Of a stretch of DNA of 64,000 nt, positions 22,801 through 34,100 are shown piece by piece (positions within the stretch are counted from its first letter, which is position 1; each line of letters opens with the position of its first letter). The DNA is from Cenococcum geophilum 1.58 (Eukaryota > Ascomycota > Dothideomycetes > Gloniales > Gloniaceae), in NCBI GenBank assembly GCA_001692895.1, contig KV748182.1, positions 1,182,341-1,246,340 of the forward strand. The letters are read 5' to 3'. The translations under genes and the position numbers were made by a program. Below the pieces are notes generated by a model. It did not search any database. It saw only the letters and a program-made list of their open reading frames with translations, and was not told the DNA's origin.

Positions 22801-25800
22801 TAATATAGTTTTAAAACGTAGCGGGTGCGTTATAGAGGCTAAATAGTATAACTAGTATCTTATAGAGTCCGAACTAGGTAATAAATGCTATAAGCTACTT
22901 ATAGCCCTTTATAATCCGGATTCGGTTAAACGTAGCAATTATATTAAGTTTAGTAAAATACTTAGCACTATAAAGTGCATTAAGTGTCTTATAGATTAGT
23001 AGTAGTAGGTACTAATTTTTAATAGTAACTATATTTAGGCCTTAGTAGTTATAGTAGATTTACATACCGCTACTAGGCTTAGCAGTGAGGAGGAGTAGTA
23101 CGGCAGCTAGTAAGGTTAATTCGCGGATAAAACCCTTATCTAGCATCTTATTAATCCACTTTTTTATATACCTAAGTTTAGTAGGTAAGAGTGGTCTATT
23201 TTTATAGTATAGGGCCTAGTTTCCGGAGATAATCTTAATTTTATAGTCCTATAGTTAGTAAGGGGGCAGCTTATCTGCGTTTTTAAGGAGAAAGTGCTTA
23301 ATATATTTGCGGAACTCCTTTAGTAAGCGTTATAAAATATCTTCTTAGGTTAATCCTAGTTTGCCTTTTAGGAATTTTTTAATATTAGTGTTAACTATCT
23401 TCTAGCGTAGAGACTTAGGCTTAGTTTTTAGGTTTATCTTAAGGAAATTATAAAAATAAGGGGGTAGCGCTTTACGGGCTTCTTCTATTATATAATTGCC
23501 CTCTACTAGCCGGCGGAAAGACTTTTCTAATAGGTTTAGTACTTCTATTAGGCCTATAGGTAGCTCTTTAAGCAACTATTAGTATTTTTCTTATTTAACT
23601 AGTTCTACTAGCTCCGCTATATAGATCCTTATTACTTTTACGCCTTTTTATTTATAGAACTGGGTAAAATTAACGGTATAAGTGTATCTAATATCGTCTA
23701 GTTTGGGGCGTGTTTAGTTCTCTAGTGCTACGGCTAGGCTAGTATAGCTCGGTCGGCCCTAGGGGGTAAAAACATAGTAGTGGCCCTATACGGTATGCGT
23801 GGGAGATAGATATAAGGTTAGGCGTTATAGGGGGGAGGTCTTAATTACTCTGGTTTTGGTTTTAGTTATAACGCCTTTAGCTATTATATATGTGGTTATA
23901 TATACATATAGTAAATGACTTAGAGTTAGGTATTTTATTAGCTAGCCTAGGTTAAGCGGGTGTATACGGGGGACTTATAGTTTTAGTGGTGTTTATATTC
24001 TTAGGGGCGGGATAGTATTTCTTAGGGGTAGGGCGGTAGTCCAGTCTTCTAGAATCTCTATTTTGTTTACTGTATATATTAGCTTACTAGTATTAGGTAT
24101 CTCTTTTACTATTAGCTAATAGTATCTAAGCGTTGGCCGTATAATATGTCCGTATAGTGCTACTCGGTTATAATTAGGGATATACTATAGGAGACAGTTA
24201 TAGGTATAGTAATTAGAGTTAAACTTAAGCCCTAAAACGGGGAAGTTTATACTTAGGTTATGCTTTTTAAGCTAGGGCATTCTAAGAATTACTAGTATTA
24301 AGGGTGATAACTTTATAATATAAAAAAGTATAGATTTTATATAGTGGCCGATTGTTATTTTTACTGTAAAGTAATGGGTAATAAAGCTAGATTAAAGTCC
24401 GTTAGTAAGGCGGAGTGGTTTTAGAACTAGGAGTCTTTTTATTATAATATTATACTTTTTTATAAGCGAGTTTTTGTTTGCAAACGCTAGTGCTATACTA
24501 TTACTATTAATAAGGCTTACTATTTTAATAAGAACTTCTAGGAGTAGGTTACGTAGTAAGAAAAGGTAAGTCTAAATAAGGATGGAATTTCTATTATTGT
24601 TTACTGTTCTAAGATTAAATAGCAGCTGGCTTAGAATAAGATTTAATTAATCTAGTAGTATAAATCTAATTCTTTTATCCTCCTCCCCGTATAGTTTTAA
24701 CCCTTAAAGGTAACTTAGTCTAAGGGTTAGCCTTTTAATGGCTGCGTTGTAAGGCTTAGCTAGTAGCTGTAGTTTTAGCTAGTATATCCTAACGTATTAG
24801 TCTCTGATGGTATATATACTAGGGGGTACTTCGCCAATAATATAGCCGGTCTTGCGGTTAGTAGTAATATAGAGTATTTATCTATAGTTTGCGTATAGGA
24901 CTATTAGCTAGGGCTATATTAGGGAAGGGAATTATAGGGGTAGGTTTCTGTATCTAAACCCACGTCCTTATCCGCGGTTACCGCCTTAATTACTATTCCC
25001 TCTATTAAAGAATCCGCTGCGGCTAGGGGGGGGTTAACGTGGTAGTATTAGAAGGGAATTTAGGTTTTGCTAAAGGTCGTAAGTATCTTTTTAGTAGCTA
25101 GGTTAACCACACGCTATATAGAGTCTGTTATTTATATAATATCTTTAAACGTTATTAGGGAGGCTATTACTACCGCTGCTAAACTTAACGGCGTCTAGGT
25201 CTATTAGGTTATTCTATAATAATATAGGTTAATAGCCGCCAGCGGCACTTAGCTTAGTAGTATTTAACTTAGTATAATAGGTATAGTTCTATAGGTTATA
25301 AGTAAATATATCTATCTACTTACTCTAGCCTTTATAGTCAGTATTACCGATCTTATAGCTAAGGGTAAGGGCTAGGTCCTTTATCTTAGAGGAAATATTC
25401 TTCTTAAGTAAATCCACTTTTTATTCCTTGGTTTTGTTTACTTTAATTATTAACTTATTAAGCTCTACTTTCTAGGACCAGTAGTTACGCTTACCTTAGC
25501 TTAAGGTATCTAACTTATTTTTAGTCGCTTAGGTTATATCTATAGTCTTATAATATCCTCTTATATATATAAACATAGACTCTCGGTTAGAAAAGGTCTA
25601 TTTACTTAGGTTATTCGGGTATATACGTAGCGTATTAAGGCTATATTTAATATAGTTATAAGCCTTATTTATTAGTATATCTAATATATAGAGGATTTCG
25701 TCTATTAGGGTCTTAAAGCACTTTATATCCCTCTGGAAAACGCCTTAGATTTTTATTTCCTATATTTTAAATTTTTCTTACTTTTTAATTAGTGATCCCT

Positions 25801-26487
25801 TGCTATTAAATAGGGTTAGATTTTTTACTTTACGCTTTTTTCTACGGGGCTTAGTTAAAAGAGGGGAGCTAGTAGTAGGGTTCTTGTCGGTAATAGTTTT
25901 AGTAAGTATAGTAATCTAGGAGCTTAAGTTTTATATAGTCTTGGTGTATATAAGGGCTTACTATTCGTATTACTTAATATATAGTTTAAGTATCTTAAGG
26001 GAGTTAATTCTGTGTTAAGCTTTTTTAAGTTAAGACTTTATAGCTTGGCCTTCGCTATAGACGGCTTAAAGGCCGTTCTTAATACTAGTTAAGAAAGCTA
26101 TATATATAGAGAGTTGCTAAAAGGTTCCTACTATATTAAGGTCCTTTAGGTATTTAGGACTGTTCCTAATCGCCTAGGCGATATTAGTGTAGGAGGTGTT
26201 AAGGAGGCGGGCGAGCGCTTCACGAGGGTTTGTTAGTGGGACGTCGTCTATATTATAGTCGCCCATTCTAAGAGATCTAGGTAAGGTAATTGGAATCTTA
26301 TAAGGCTGACTATAATACTAAGGTTGCTAAGACTATACTAAGGCTATATTAAGACTATGCTAAGATTGTCTGGGACTATAGTATAGTGTTATTAGTTACG
26401 CTAGGTCGCGATTATACTAGGAAAACGGAGATAGTAGACTGGGAAAAATAAAGATTGCGATAGGATGCAATTAGAGATACCATAAAC

Positions 26488-26674
26488 TATTACAGTGCTG
26501 CAATAAAGTAGACTAAATAACTACGTTGTGGTATAAAGAGGAGAAGAGGGTAGAGATGGAGTATTATATATAAATAGTAGGGCCGGCTGCCAAGGTACTA
26601 GTGGTGGGCTAGCTAATAGTAGGAAATAGTACGAGACAGTATGAAACAGTATGCGTTAGGTCAGTGCCGTGACA
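26488..26674 (-). repeat. 5' LTR of element E
   Basis: 187 bp, beginning TATTACAGTGCTGC and ending GTGCCGTGACA. Its left neighbour, read on the minus strand, includes TGGTATCTCTAATTGC a few bases inside the element, a possible primer-binding site. Confidence 0.9.
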
Positions 26675-26679
26675 TAAGG

Positions 26680-27226
26680 TAATGCGAGCCTTGGTAGTCG
26701 GTTACAAATCTTCTTATACTCTAAAAGGTAGGTGCTAATTGTATAATAGAGCGTATCGTTTATACTAGAATTGTCTTTAATAATTGCTCTAATTTGTTAT
26801 ATAATACTAAAATCTTATAAAACTAAAAGAAGAGTAAGCCATTAATGCTCTTTGCTATAGCCTACTACCTAAGGTAGAGTAAGTAGGATATTGCGAATAC
26901 ATTCTTCTATATTAATAAAATGGCCGCAGACTATAAGATAAAGGTTATTACTTAGAGATATCCAGATATCTATACTAAGATAGATTTACGTAATTACGGA
27001 TTAAATAACCCGTTATATATATCCTTATTAAGGATAAACTTGGCTCTTACCTTTTAAACAAGGGTTATATAAGAAGTAGGAAGTATTTTAACAGCTTATT
27101 AATTAAGAGCATAATAAAATGTCTAAAACTCTTAACTTTAAACAATTCGGAAAGAGAGATTTTGTATAATAATAAGATTAAGAAAAGTTATCTTAATAAC
27201 CTTTTTATTAATTACTTCTCTAAGGA
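26680..27226. other. AT-rich sequence, no gene recognised
   Basis: This stop-ridden flank of element E is interrupted on the right by the 716-bp foldback element and probably continues after 27959. No family was recognised. Confidence 0.4.
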
Positions 27227-27234
27227 TTTTATTA

Positions 27235-27950
27235 GGACAACGATAGCCATACACCCCCTAAATGATACGCGTACACCCCCCAATTGATACGCATACACCC
27301 CCTACCTCATTTGGTTTAGATGCATCCTCATTAAGTTAGATACTCCCTCATTAAGTTAGAGTATCACGTGCGTTTGACTTGTTTGCGCCTGATCGCGAAA
27401 ACCAAAGTATAAGCCCTAGTATTTCGTTCAAATGCTAAAGGCTCTTTACGAGTAGATCTGTTAACGCGATTAGTAATTATAAAGCAGGTTATAGAGTTAA
27501 TTAGCTAACTGCCGCGACGCTCTATAATTGCAAGCTCTTAGATGCGAAGTAGAGTTGTTATTTTAGGTCCTAACAGGCGCATGCGTGGGCGCGGGTGTGG
27601 GCGCGGAGGCAGCAGAGGTAGCAGCACGCAAATTAGTTTACGCGACGCCTTATAAAGCACCGCGCAATCCAATTAATCGACTTTGGCGCGTTCCAATTTT
27701 GACTCTACTACTTATACTATAACTAAAATTAAGACATGATCGTGATATTGCAGTTATAAAACCTACATGGCGCATACTTTGATTTTCGTGATGCAGACGC
27801 AAACAAGTCAAACGCACGTGATACTCTAACTTAATGAGGGAGCATCTAACTTAATGAGGATGCATCTAAACCAAATGAGGTAGGGGGTGTATGCGTATCA
27901 ATTGGGGGGTGTACGCGTATCATTTAGGGGGTGTATGGCTATCGTTGTCC
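27235..27950. mobile_element. 716-bp long-TIR foldback element (MITE-like) with 8-bp target duplication
   Basis: Near-perfect inverted repeats of about 150 bp (one mismatch seen) begin GGACAACGATAGCC. An exact 8-bp duplication, TTTTATTA, flanks the element (27227-27234 and 27951-27958). Each terminus contains three ACACCCCC motifs at a spacing of about 22 bp, separated by ATGATACGCG-type spacers, and then two TTAAGTTAGA motifs. The 370-bp centre is GC-richer with GGGCGCGG runs and has no frame. An 8-bp duplication is typical of hAT-type transposition, but the terminus is not one I recognise. It shows little C-to-T damage compared with its surroundings. Confidence 0.88.
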
Positions 27951-27958
27951 TTTTATTA

Positions 27959-28321
27959 TTAAGATTATGGTTTTTAAGCCGTAGCTTATTAAAGACTAAT
28001 TATAATGCTTTAGCTGCTTCTCCCATATAATAATTCTTTCCATATAGTTTAATCTAAATCCTATACTAGGATAAGTAGTAACCCTAGAAGTTTATTATTA
28101 AGCCTACTTTATAATCGCATTAATTACAGAAATAGAGTAATCTTCCATAAGAGTTACGCTCTTCTCCTTTTGGTGCTATATAACAGAAATCATAAATATT
28201 AAACTAATTCTTTTAAGATTTTAAAGTTAATTAAATAGATAATATAGTTTTAGATGTAACCTTAGGAAAAGAAGACTTAAGATTAGTCTCTAAAGCTATA
28301 GTTACTATAGTAGAGATTTTA
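27959..28321. other. AT-rich sequence, no gene recognised
   Basis: It continues the type of sequence seen at 26680-27226. No coding or RNA feature could be supported. Confidence 0.4.
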
Positions 28322-28437
28322 AAGTGTGCGATTTAATATATATTATAATAAGCGAATTAAAATAAATCGATATCGGATATCGGATTATCGGATATCGATT
28401 TATTTCAATTCGCTTATCGTAATTTTTGGCCACACTG
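28322..28437. mobile_element. 116-bp foldback MITE of the CAGTGTGGCC family
   Basis: The right end is the complement of CAGTGTGGCCAAAAATTACG, identical to the start of the element at 11033. The left end is a mutated version. Its core (28350-28415) is a palindrome with 25-bp arms differing at one base, around repeated CGGATATCGG/CGGATTATCGG units. No target duplication is evident. Confidence 0.65.
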
Positions 28438-28672
28438 CCAGCAATATAATTGGCTAAGCACGTGCCACCACCTTGAACACGGATTTGACGGTGCAAGGGA
28501 TAAGGGCCTACAATAAGGCCAACGGAATTATAGTACGACGAGGGCCTTATAAAAGAAGTAGTGAATATATCGTGATTTTCTGGGTTCCTTGCTGGGCTGT
28601 GCACCGTGCTGGCAGCCACTTAGCTGGCTAAGTGGTGTTGGTTGAGTCTACGAAAATCAAAACGCCACGGGT
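28438..28672. other. Intergenic sequence
   Basis: More balanced base composition than the repeats to the left. A perfect 9-bp-arm hairpin (CCACTTAGC...GCTAAGTGG) lies at 28616-28635. The open frame on the minus strand spans the MITE and is not credible. Confidence 0.35.
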
Positions 28673-28722
28673 ATGCATATCAATTGGGGGGTGTACGCGT
28701 ATCATTTAGGGGGTGTATGATA
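28673..28722. repeat. Truncated copy of the 27235-27950 element's terminal motif
   Basis: ATCAATTGGGGGGTGTACGC and ATCATTTAGGGGGTGTATG match the right terminus of the 716-bp element, but the outermost GGCTATCGTTGTCC is missing and replaced by an ATAATA run. Confidence 0.7.
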
Positions 28723-28740
28723 ATAATATTATTATTATAT

Positions 28741-29145
28741 ATGTTTAGGTGACGCGACGTCCGGCCGGCATCCTAATTCCGAGCTGGTTCGGAGTAAGTG
28801 GAGGGGGGATATAACGATAAACGACTCGCCCAATACCACAATTTCTACCAAGCCATCCATATACGATACCGGAGCTACCGAATACATGTAAACTAGCTAG
28901 GCGCTGCAACGAATCGCCGATGTTTTGGCTCAAGATACAAGTTTCTGGTGTTGAAGTCCAGAACCCTCACCCCTGACGGCATGTTCACCGCCTTCCTCAT
29001 CGGCATTAGGCGAACTTACCTCCACAAACCACTGGCAAGCCTCATTCACCATCTATTCGAGACGAAATAGTTCTTCACTACATTCTTACTATAAAGCTAA
29101 CAATTCATACCAGATTCCTCCCTCCATTTCGCTTAACTTGCAAAG
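28741..29145 (+). promoter_or_regulatory. Upstream region of the RGG-protein gene
   Basis: Base composition changes here from the AT-rich repeat block to ordinary sequence. It should hold the promoter and 5' leader of the gene starting at 29146; the leader just before the ATG is pyrimidine-rich (CCTCCCTCCATTTCGC near 29117). No specific factor site can be supported. Confidence 0.35.
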
Positions 29146-30677
29146 ATGAAGTCTTCACGGTGGGCCTCTGAAACCTCCAAATCCCCACCGACACCCCCGC
29201 AACAAGAACCATCCAAGCCTGAACCAGCAACGACACAGCAACCGGCACCAATACCAGAATCTGCACTTGTAGAAAGCACTTCAGAGTACAGAGTACAGTC
29301 TCCGTCTCCCCCCAAGCTGGATTTACTAGGACTCTAACATGTTTTGCATTCACAGACCGACGACATGGCCTACGACCCCGCCATGGACGAATTCGCCCAA
29401 ACTCGCGCCCCCGATGACCTCTTTTTCGACGACGACTTCACGCCCATCCCCGAACCCGTTGTCGAGGCGAGCCCTACGCCTGCACCCGCGCCCGCACCCG
29501 CACCCTCCGCCGCTCCTCCAACCGCACCCCAAGGCCCTGCGAACAGTGCTCGGGGACGAGACGGACACCGCGGGGGACGAGGACGCGGAGGGCGGAGGGG
29601 CGGGGCGCAGGCTCCCATCCCCACAGGCCCCGCAGCAGCTGTGGCTCCAGAAGGCGCTGCGAATGAGAATAGCGAGGCCGACGGCACAGCGGCAGAAACG
29701 GCGAAGCCGCCGCAGACACCGCATAAAGAAGGCGCGGTGCGCGGGGACCGTAGCGGGACTGGTGGTGTAAAACGGGTGTGTATCCCCTCTGGACGCCCTT
29801 CTCTTGCACATTAAATTCAATAGACGAAGCCGCTACGCTCGCGAACAAGTCTTGCTAACCCTACCCCGTGTAGACCAAACTCACCGAAGCGGAGCTCTCG
29901 GAGAAAATGGCGTCCATCTCGCTGAAGAACTCGCTCCTGACGGCCGCACACGCGCGCGCTGAAGCTGATCTCGCATCCTTTGAGGCACGCGAAGCGCAAG
30001 CCGCGCAGCAGAGCGCAGAGAAGCGGAAGCAGATGCAGGCCCGCCAGAAAGTGGACCGCCAGAACCGCGCACAGATGATGGGCGAGCGCGAGAAGAATCG
30101 GCAGCGCAAGCTGGAAGCTGTCGGCGGCCGCGAGTGGGATTTTGAGAAGGAGGAGGGGTTCGGCGGTACAGGCGATGAGAAGAGAGTGGGGAACATGAGA
30201 GGAGCGTTTGGGGGTGTGGTCGGTGGCGTAGGTAGCAATGCGCCACGCGGAGAGGTAGCGGAGGAGGATAATGCGCCACCGAGTACACCACCGCATCGCG
30301 GAGGCGAGCGTGGGAGAGGCCGGGGCCGCGGAAGAGGTGGGCGGCGTGGTGGGAGAGGCGACCACAACAACACCCCGCGCTCCGCAGCACCCGCTCAATC
30401 ACAGAAACCGCCGTCAGCATCCGACTTCCCTGATCTCCCAGCTGCTACGGCTGCAAAAGAGACTACCAGCACCGTCTCACAGCCCAAGGTCCTCGATTTT
30501 CCCATCAAGGGCAAAGCAACCAACAAGAACCCCACCACAAGTACGACATCTCAACCTGCTGCAGTGAGAGCAGGAGAGGAACCTCGGCCCGCTCCACCGC
30601 GGAAGCAGGACAGTTTCGGCCTTCCGTCGCCTGCGGCGGGGAAGAGCTGGGCCGATCAGGTCGAAGGGGCGTCGTGA
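29146..30677 (+). CDS. RGG-box, low-complexity nucleic-acid-binding-type protein (3 exons)
   Basis: Exons are placed at 29146-29268, 29356-29775 and 29874-30677, giving about 448 residues. Both introns are phase 0, with CTAAC branch-like sites before CAG and TAG acceptors. The first donor could instead be at 29293. The protein starts MKSSRWA, then is proline-rich, then has YDPAMDEFAQ and an acidic patch (FFDDDF). A first Arg/Gly run (GGRGRGGRRGG) lies near residue 91. A long charged helix full of Ala, Glu, Gln and Arg (about 190-260) follows, then a second RG run (GRGRGRGRGGRRGGRG) near residue 330 and a C-terminal KSWADQVEGAS. RG runs commonly bind RNA or act as arginine-methylation sites. 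Homologues seem to occur widely in Pezizomycotina, but I know no tested function. It converges on NPC1. Confidence 0.8.
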
Positions 30678-31197
30678 TATGTTTTCTAACCTTTTCTTAT
30701 CTTCTCATGCCTTTTTTTGGTCTGATAATTCTACGCCTGGTTCCCTTTGCCTCGCTTTTTTCTATTTCGTTAGCTGCATCCTCTTGTTTCACAAATTGCA
30801 TTGGCAAGCATGGTCATCTGCTTAGGCGTTTAGCGAGAGGCATTCGGGGTTACGCTTGCTCTGAAATGTTACGGGAAGTGTTTTGGGAGAGACAGCTTAG
30901 GGCTTTCTGCTGGGTTTGGATTGTGGCCATGGTTTTTTTTTTGTTACGAAAGTTTGCATGTTGTGGAGAGGGAGATGTAACAGGTGACAATATCAAGACT
31001 AGAAATGGGATAGAGCAGACGGATGGTCTAGAGCGGCAAAAGAAGCGGCGGTCCCCCAAGAATGAGGCTTGGACATAGCAAAAAGACTAATTAAAAAGAC
31101 GAAAAACTACGAATCGCCATTTACATTCCGATGAAATTTCTTGCATTCTAAGCCTAAAAGTACAGGACTGAACAACTACATTGCCTAGTTCTCTTCT
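30678..31197. other. Shared 3' region between convergent genes
   Basis: Contains the 3' untranslated regions of the RGG gene (+) and NPC1 (-). The open frames here lack coding character. No terminator-like element beyond T-rich runs near 30940 was seen. Confidence 0.5.
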
Positions 31198-34100
31198 CTA
31201 CTCGTCCGAGTCATCCTCGTAATCATCGTCGTTCAGTAATGCAGGATACTGCCTCGACCTAAGATCCTGCTCTAAGCCGCCATCCGACTCTGGGTCGACG
31301 TAGCCTGCAAGATATGTTAGCCATACTATCATTGTAATACGCCGCAGCAGAAACATATGCAGGTAAAGACTGAGAAAATAAGCATACCTGTTCCTCCAAA
31401 CAAGCTCAACGCTACCGGCAAGAATATAAGCGCATGTGTTGCTGCCCACACCACCAGTGCCAACCATACTCTGAAATAGTAGATCTCAAAAATTTTACTC
31501 CGCGTAAATGCAAGCACGCAAACTCCTAACAACTTCGTGATGGTGATACCGCTAAAGACGCTTCCGCCTACATTCACCAACGCTGTCCAAGCGCGTGCAT
31601 CTCTTGCTCGGAACTTATTTCGAGGCGCACGCTCCATAACAGTTCGCGACGGGAAAGTGAAAGCACGGGCGACGTGTGCACAGAATTCGACAGAGATGCC
31701 CACACTGATAATCAGGTTAACTAGAGAGACAGCATTCAGGGAGACATTGACCAAAGCCATGGTACCAATGATGTCGGTGATAGTCATAGCAACAGTGAGG
31801 GTAACAATAAGGCCAGTTTGCAAGGAGCCAAGGAGGGTGGTAGTTACGAGAAGGATCATGGCAAGAGCAGAACCGATAAGAGCGCCAGAAAGGCGCACGA
31901 TGGAGATATACTGGTCGAAGAAAATATAGAATTTAGAGTAGGCAAATACGGAAGCGCTAGTACGTTCAGAGATGGTAGATGCAATGCGACGAGCTGCTTT
32001 GTAGGCGCCAATGTAGTCACGTTGGCTACGAAGGCGCGTGTGAGAGGTACGGAAATGGGACGCCGGGATTGTAAGTCGCTCTTTGTCAATTACAAGAGCA
32101 TTGCCGTACGCCGCTGCCCCACCGAGAGCGCAATCACTCGAGGTAGGCGCTTCAATCCAGCGGGAGAGGTAAGAGATAAATTCTTCGCCTTCCGGCATAC
32201 CGGAGAGAGTGAAGTTCCAAGGAGGGTTACGGTCCTTGAAACATGTCGTATTTTTATCACCGCTTTTATCAACACAGCATTTGTCATTTGAAGGCTTCAA
32301 CCAATAAAAGAAGTCATCCAGCCAGTTAGCAGCCGAGGTAGCAATGTAGGAGGCTTCTGGTCTCTTTCTCTCTTGCTCCAAGATATTGGCTAAGGATGCC
32401 TCTTCACAAGTTGCAAAACGAGCACAGAGTTCTTGCTGATGCTCTCGTTGAGTTACATTCAATTCCCTTGTGACAAAGTACACTGGAGGACCTGCATCGA
32501 AATACTCGTAGAGGTCGTTGAAGTACTGAATGAGGTACGAGTCACTTGGGATGGCGATTCGCTGATCCAAACCCAACTCTACCTTTGGGAAAAGTCCAAG
32601 ACTCGCAGTGAAGAACCCAAGGAAGATCGTGATAATGGCGACTTTGGTCTTCTTCCCAAGCAGAGCAGGGGCATAGGTCTTGCGAATGAAGCGCTGAAGG
32701 CTACCTTCTTCGTCAACACCCTGACCAATACCTCCGTTGATGTAGCCTGAATCAGCGCGTCGGACGCGGACACACGGAAAGCAATCTGCTCGGTTTGCCT
32801 CTACTCGACGTTGATTTAGAGCTAGGACAGCAATGAACATGGTGACTTGTAATAAGGCATTAATGAATACAGCGCCAGCCGCGTAAGCTGCGAAGTTACG
32901 GACTGCCGGCATGCCAACTGCGGCTCCAAGCGCAAAAGCAGCGGTCTCAGTTGTCGCCGAAAGGAGGATACTCGGCCCCATCCGCCCTAGAGCTCTTCCA
33001 ACGCGCTCCGCTACGCTGCCTTCGGGATGGCTGACATTCACACGTTCAAATTCGTGGACAATCAGGAAGATGTTATCGACTCCAACAGCCAGGACCAGGA
33101 ATGGAATGACTTCGGCGATGATCAGGGTAACTTTGATGCCAGCCGCGGAAAATAGGCCCACTGATGCAGATACCGACATAAGGACAATCAAAATACCGAC
33201 CACGCCAAGCATGAATTTTGATTGGACGAGAGCGTTTGCTGGGTTATGGAGAATCGAGGTAGCCACAAGAGTTGTCGATCCGAGCGCGAGAGATGCGTAT
33301 AGGAACATGATTACGTAGCTTATTACGACAATTTTCGCATCGGTATTCGTCGATTTGTTCAGCTCTTGCTCCAAGCTAACTTCTGTCATAAAGGAAAGTC
33401 TCAGGCCTCTATCCTTTGCTTCAGCTTGAACAGCGATCATCAAGTTTTTGAGGCTGTCCTCCCAGTCCATTGCCCGTTGCAGTTCTGTAGTGCCTTCCGC
33501 AAAATTGTTCACAACCCAGGTAACAATAAGAGCTTCAGCATCGACAATACTTTTGTTCCAGCTTCCGAAAATCATTTTGGGATCTAGGGGTTGCTGGAAT
33601 GTTGGTAAACAACCGACTGGCTCATCTGCACAATTCTGTAGTTTAGTTTGCCATTTCTGGGGAACTTTGGAGAAATCCCCTTGGAAGTATCCTGTGACCG
33701 ACTGAACTACACAGTCGTCCCCAATGGGCCTAAAACAGACATCATGTAATGTGGCCCCGTTGTCGAGAGATTTAAGACGTTGAACACGAGTTTCGACATC
33801 AAACCACCAGCCTACATGTAATGTGGCCCCGTTGTCGAGAGATTTAAGACGTTGAACACGAGTTTCGACATCAAACCACCAGCCTACATGTAATGTGGCC
33901 CCGTTGTCGAGAGATTTAAGACGTTGAACACGAGTTTCGACATCAAACCACCAGCCTAGAGTCTCGTAGCTTAAGACAGGTCCAGGACCATTTCTGCCTG
34001 TGTCATTCACAAGGAAAGCTTGCTCTGCGCGAAAGAAAGGCCCGAATTCTGAGTCGAAAAATGCTTTCTCCTCCGCTGCGGCAGAGTTCGGAGCAACCCA

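Larger units (their letters stand above)
19688..26674 (-). mobile_element. Full-length Ty3/gypsy retrotransposon E (7.0 kb, RIP-degraded)
   Basis: Two 187-bp LTRs in the same orientation bound the element, and the perfect 5-bp duplication TAAGG flanks it (19683-19687 and 26675-26679), so it is a single insertion. The pyrimidine tract just inside the left LTR (CTCCTCTCCCCTAG) is the polypurine tract of a minus-strand element. On the minus strand at about 22450-22960 gypsy RT and the RT/RNase H connection are readable through stops: PATF-NYINYILYNAFNN, FSKIHTEHTKYINKV, KYLGLIILT and QFLGFANFY. Gag and protease should lie towards 23300-26400 and integrase towards 20000-22000; I did not resolve their motifs. 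No functional frame survives. Confidence 0.9.

Noticed and set aside
29350-30420. Several long minus-strand frames opposite the RGG gene
   Set aside because: Shadow frames of GC-rich coding sequence; the plus strand has the splice signals and conserved-looking RG and acidic blocks.
30674-31078. 134-residue plus-strand frame after the RGG gene
   Set aside because: Overlaps the RGG stop codon, lacks a domain and has untranslated-region composition.
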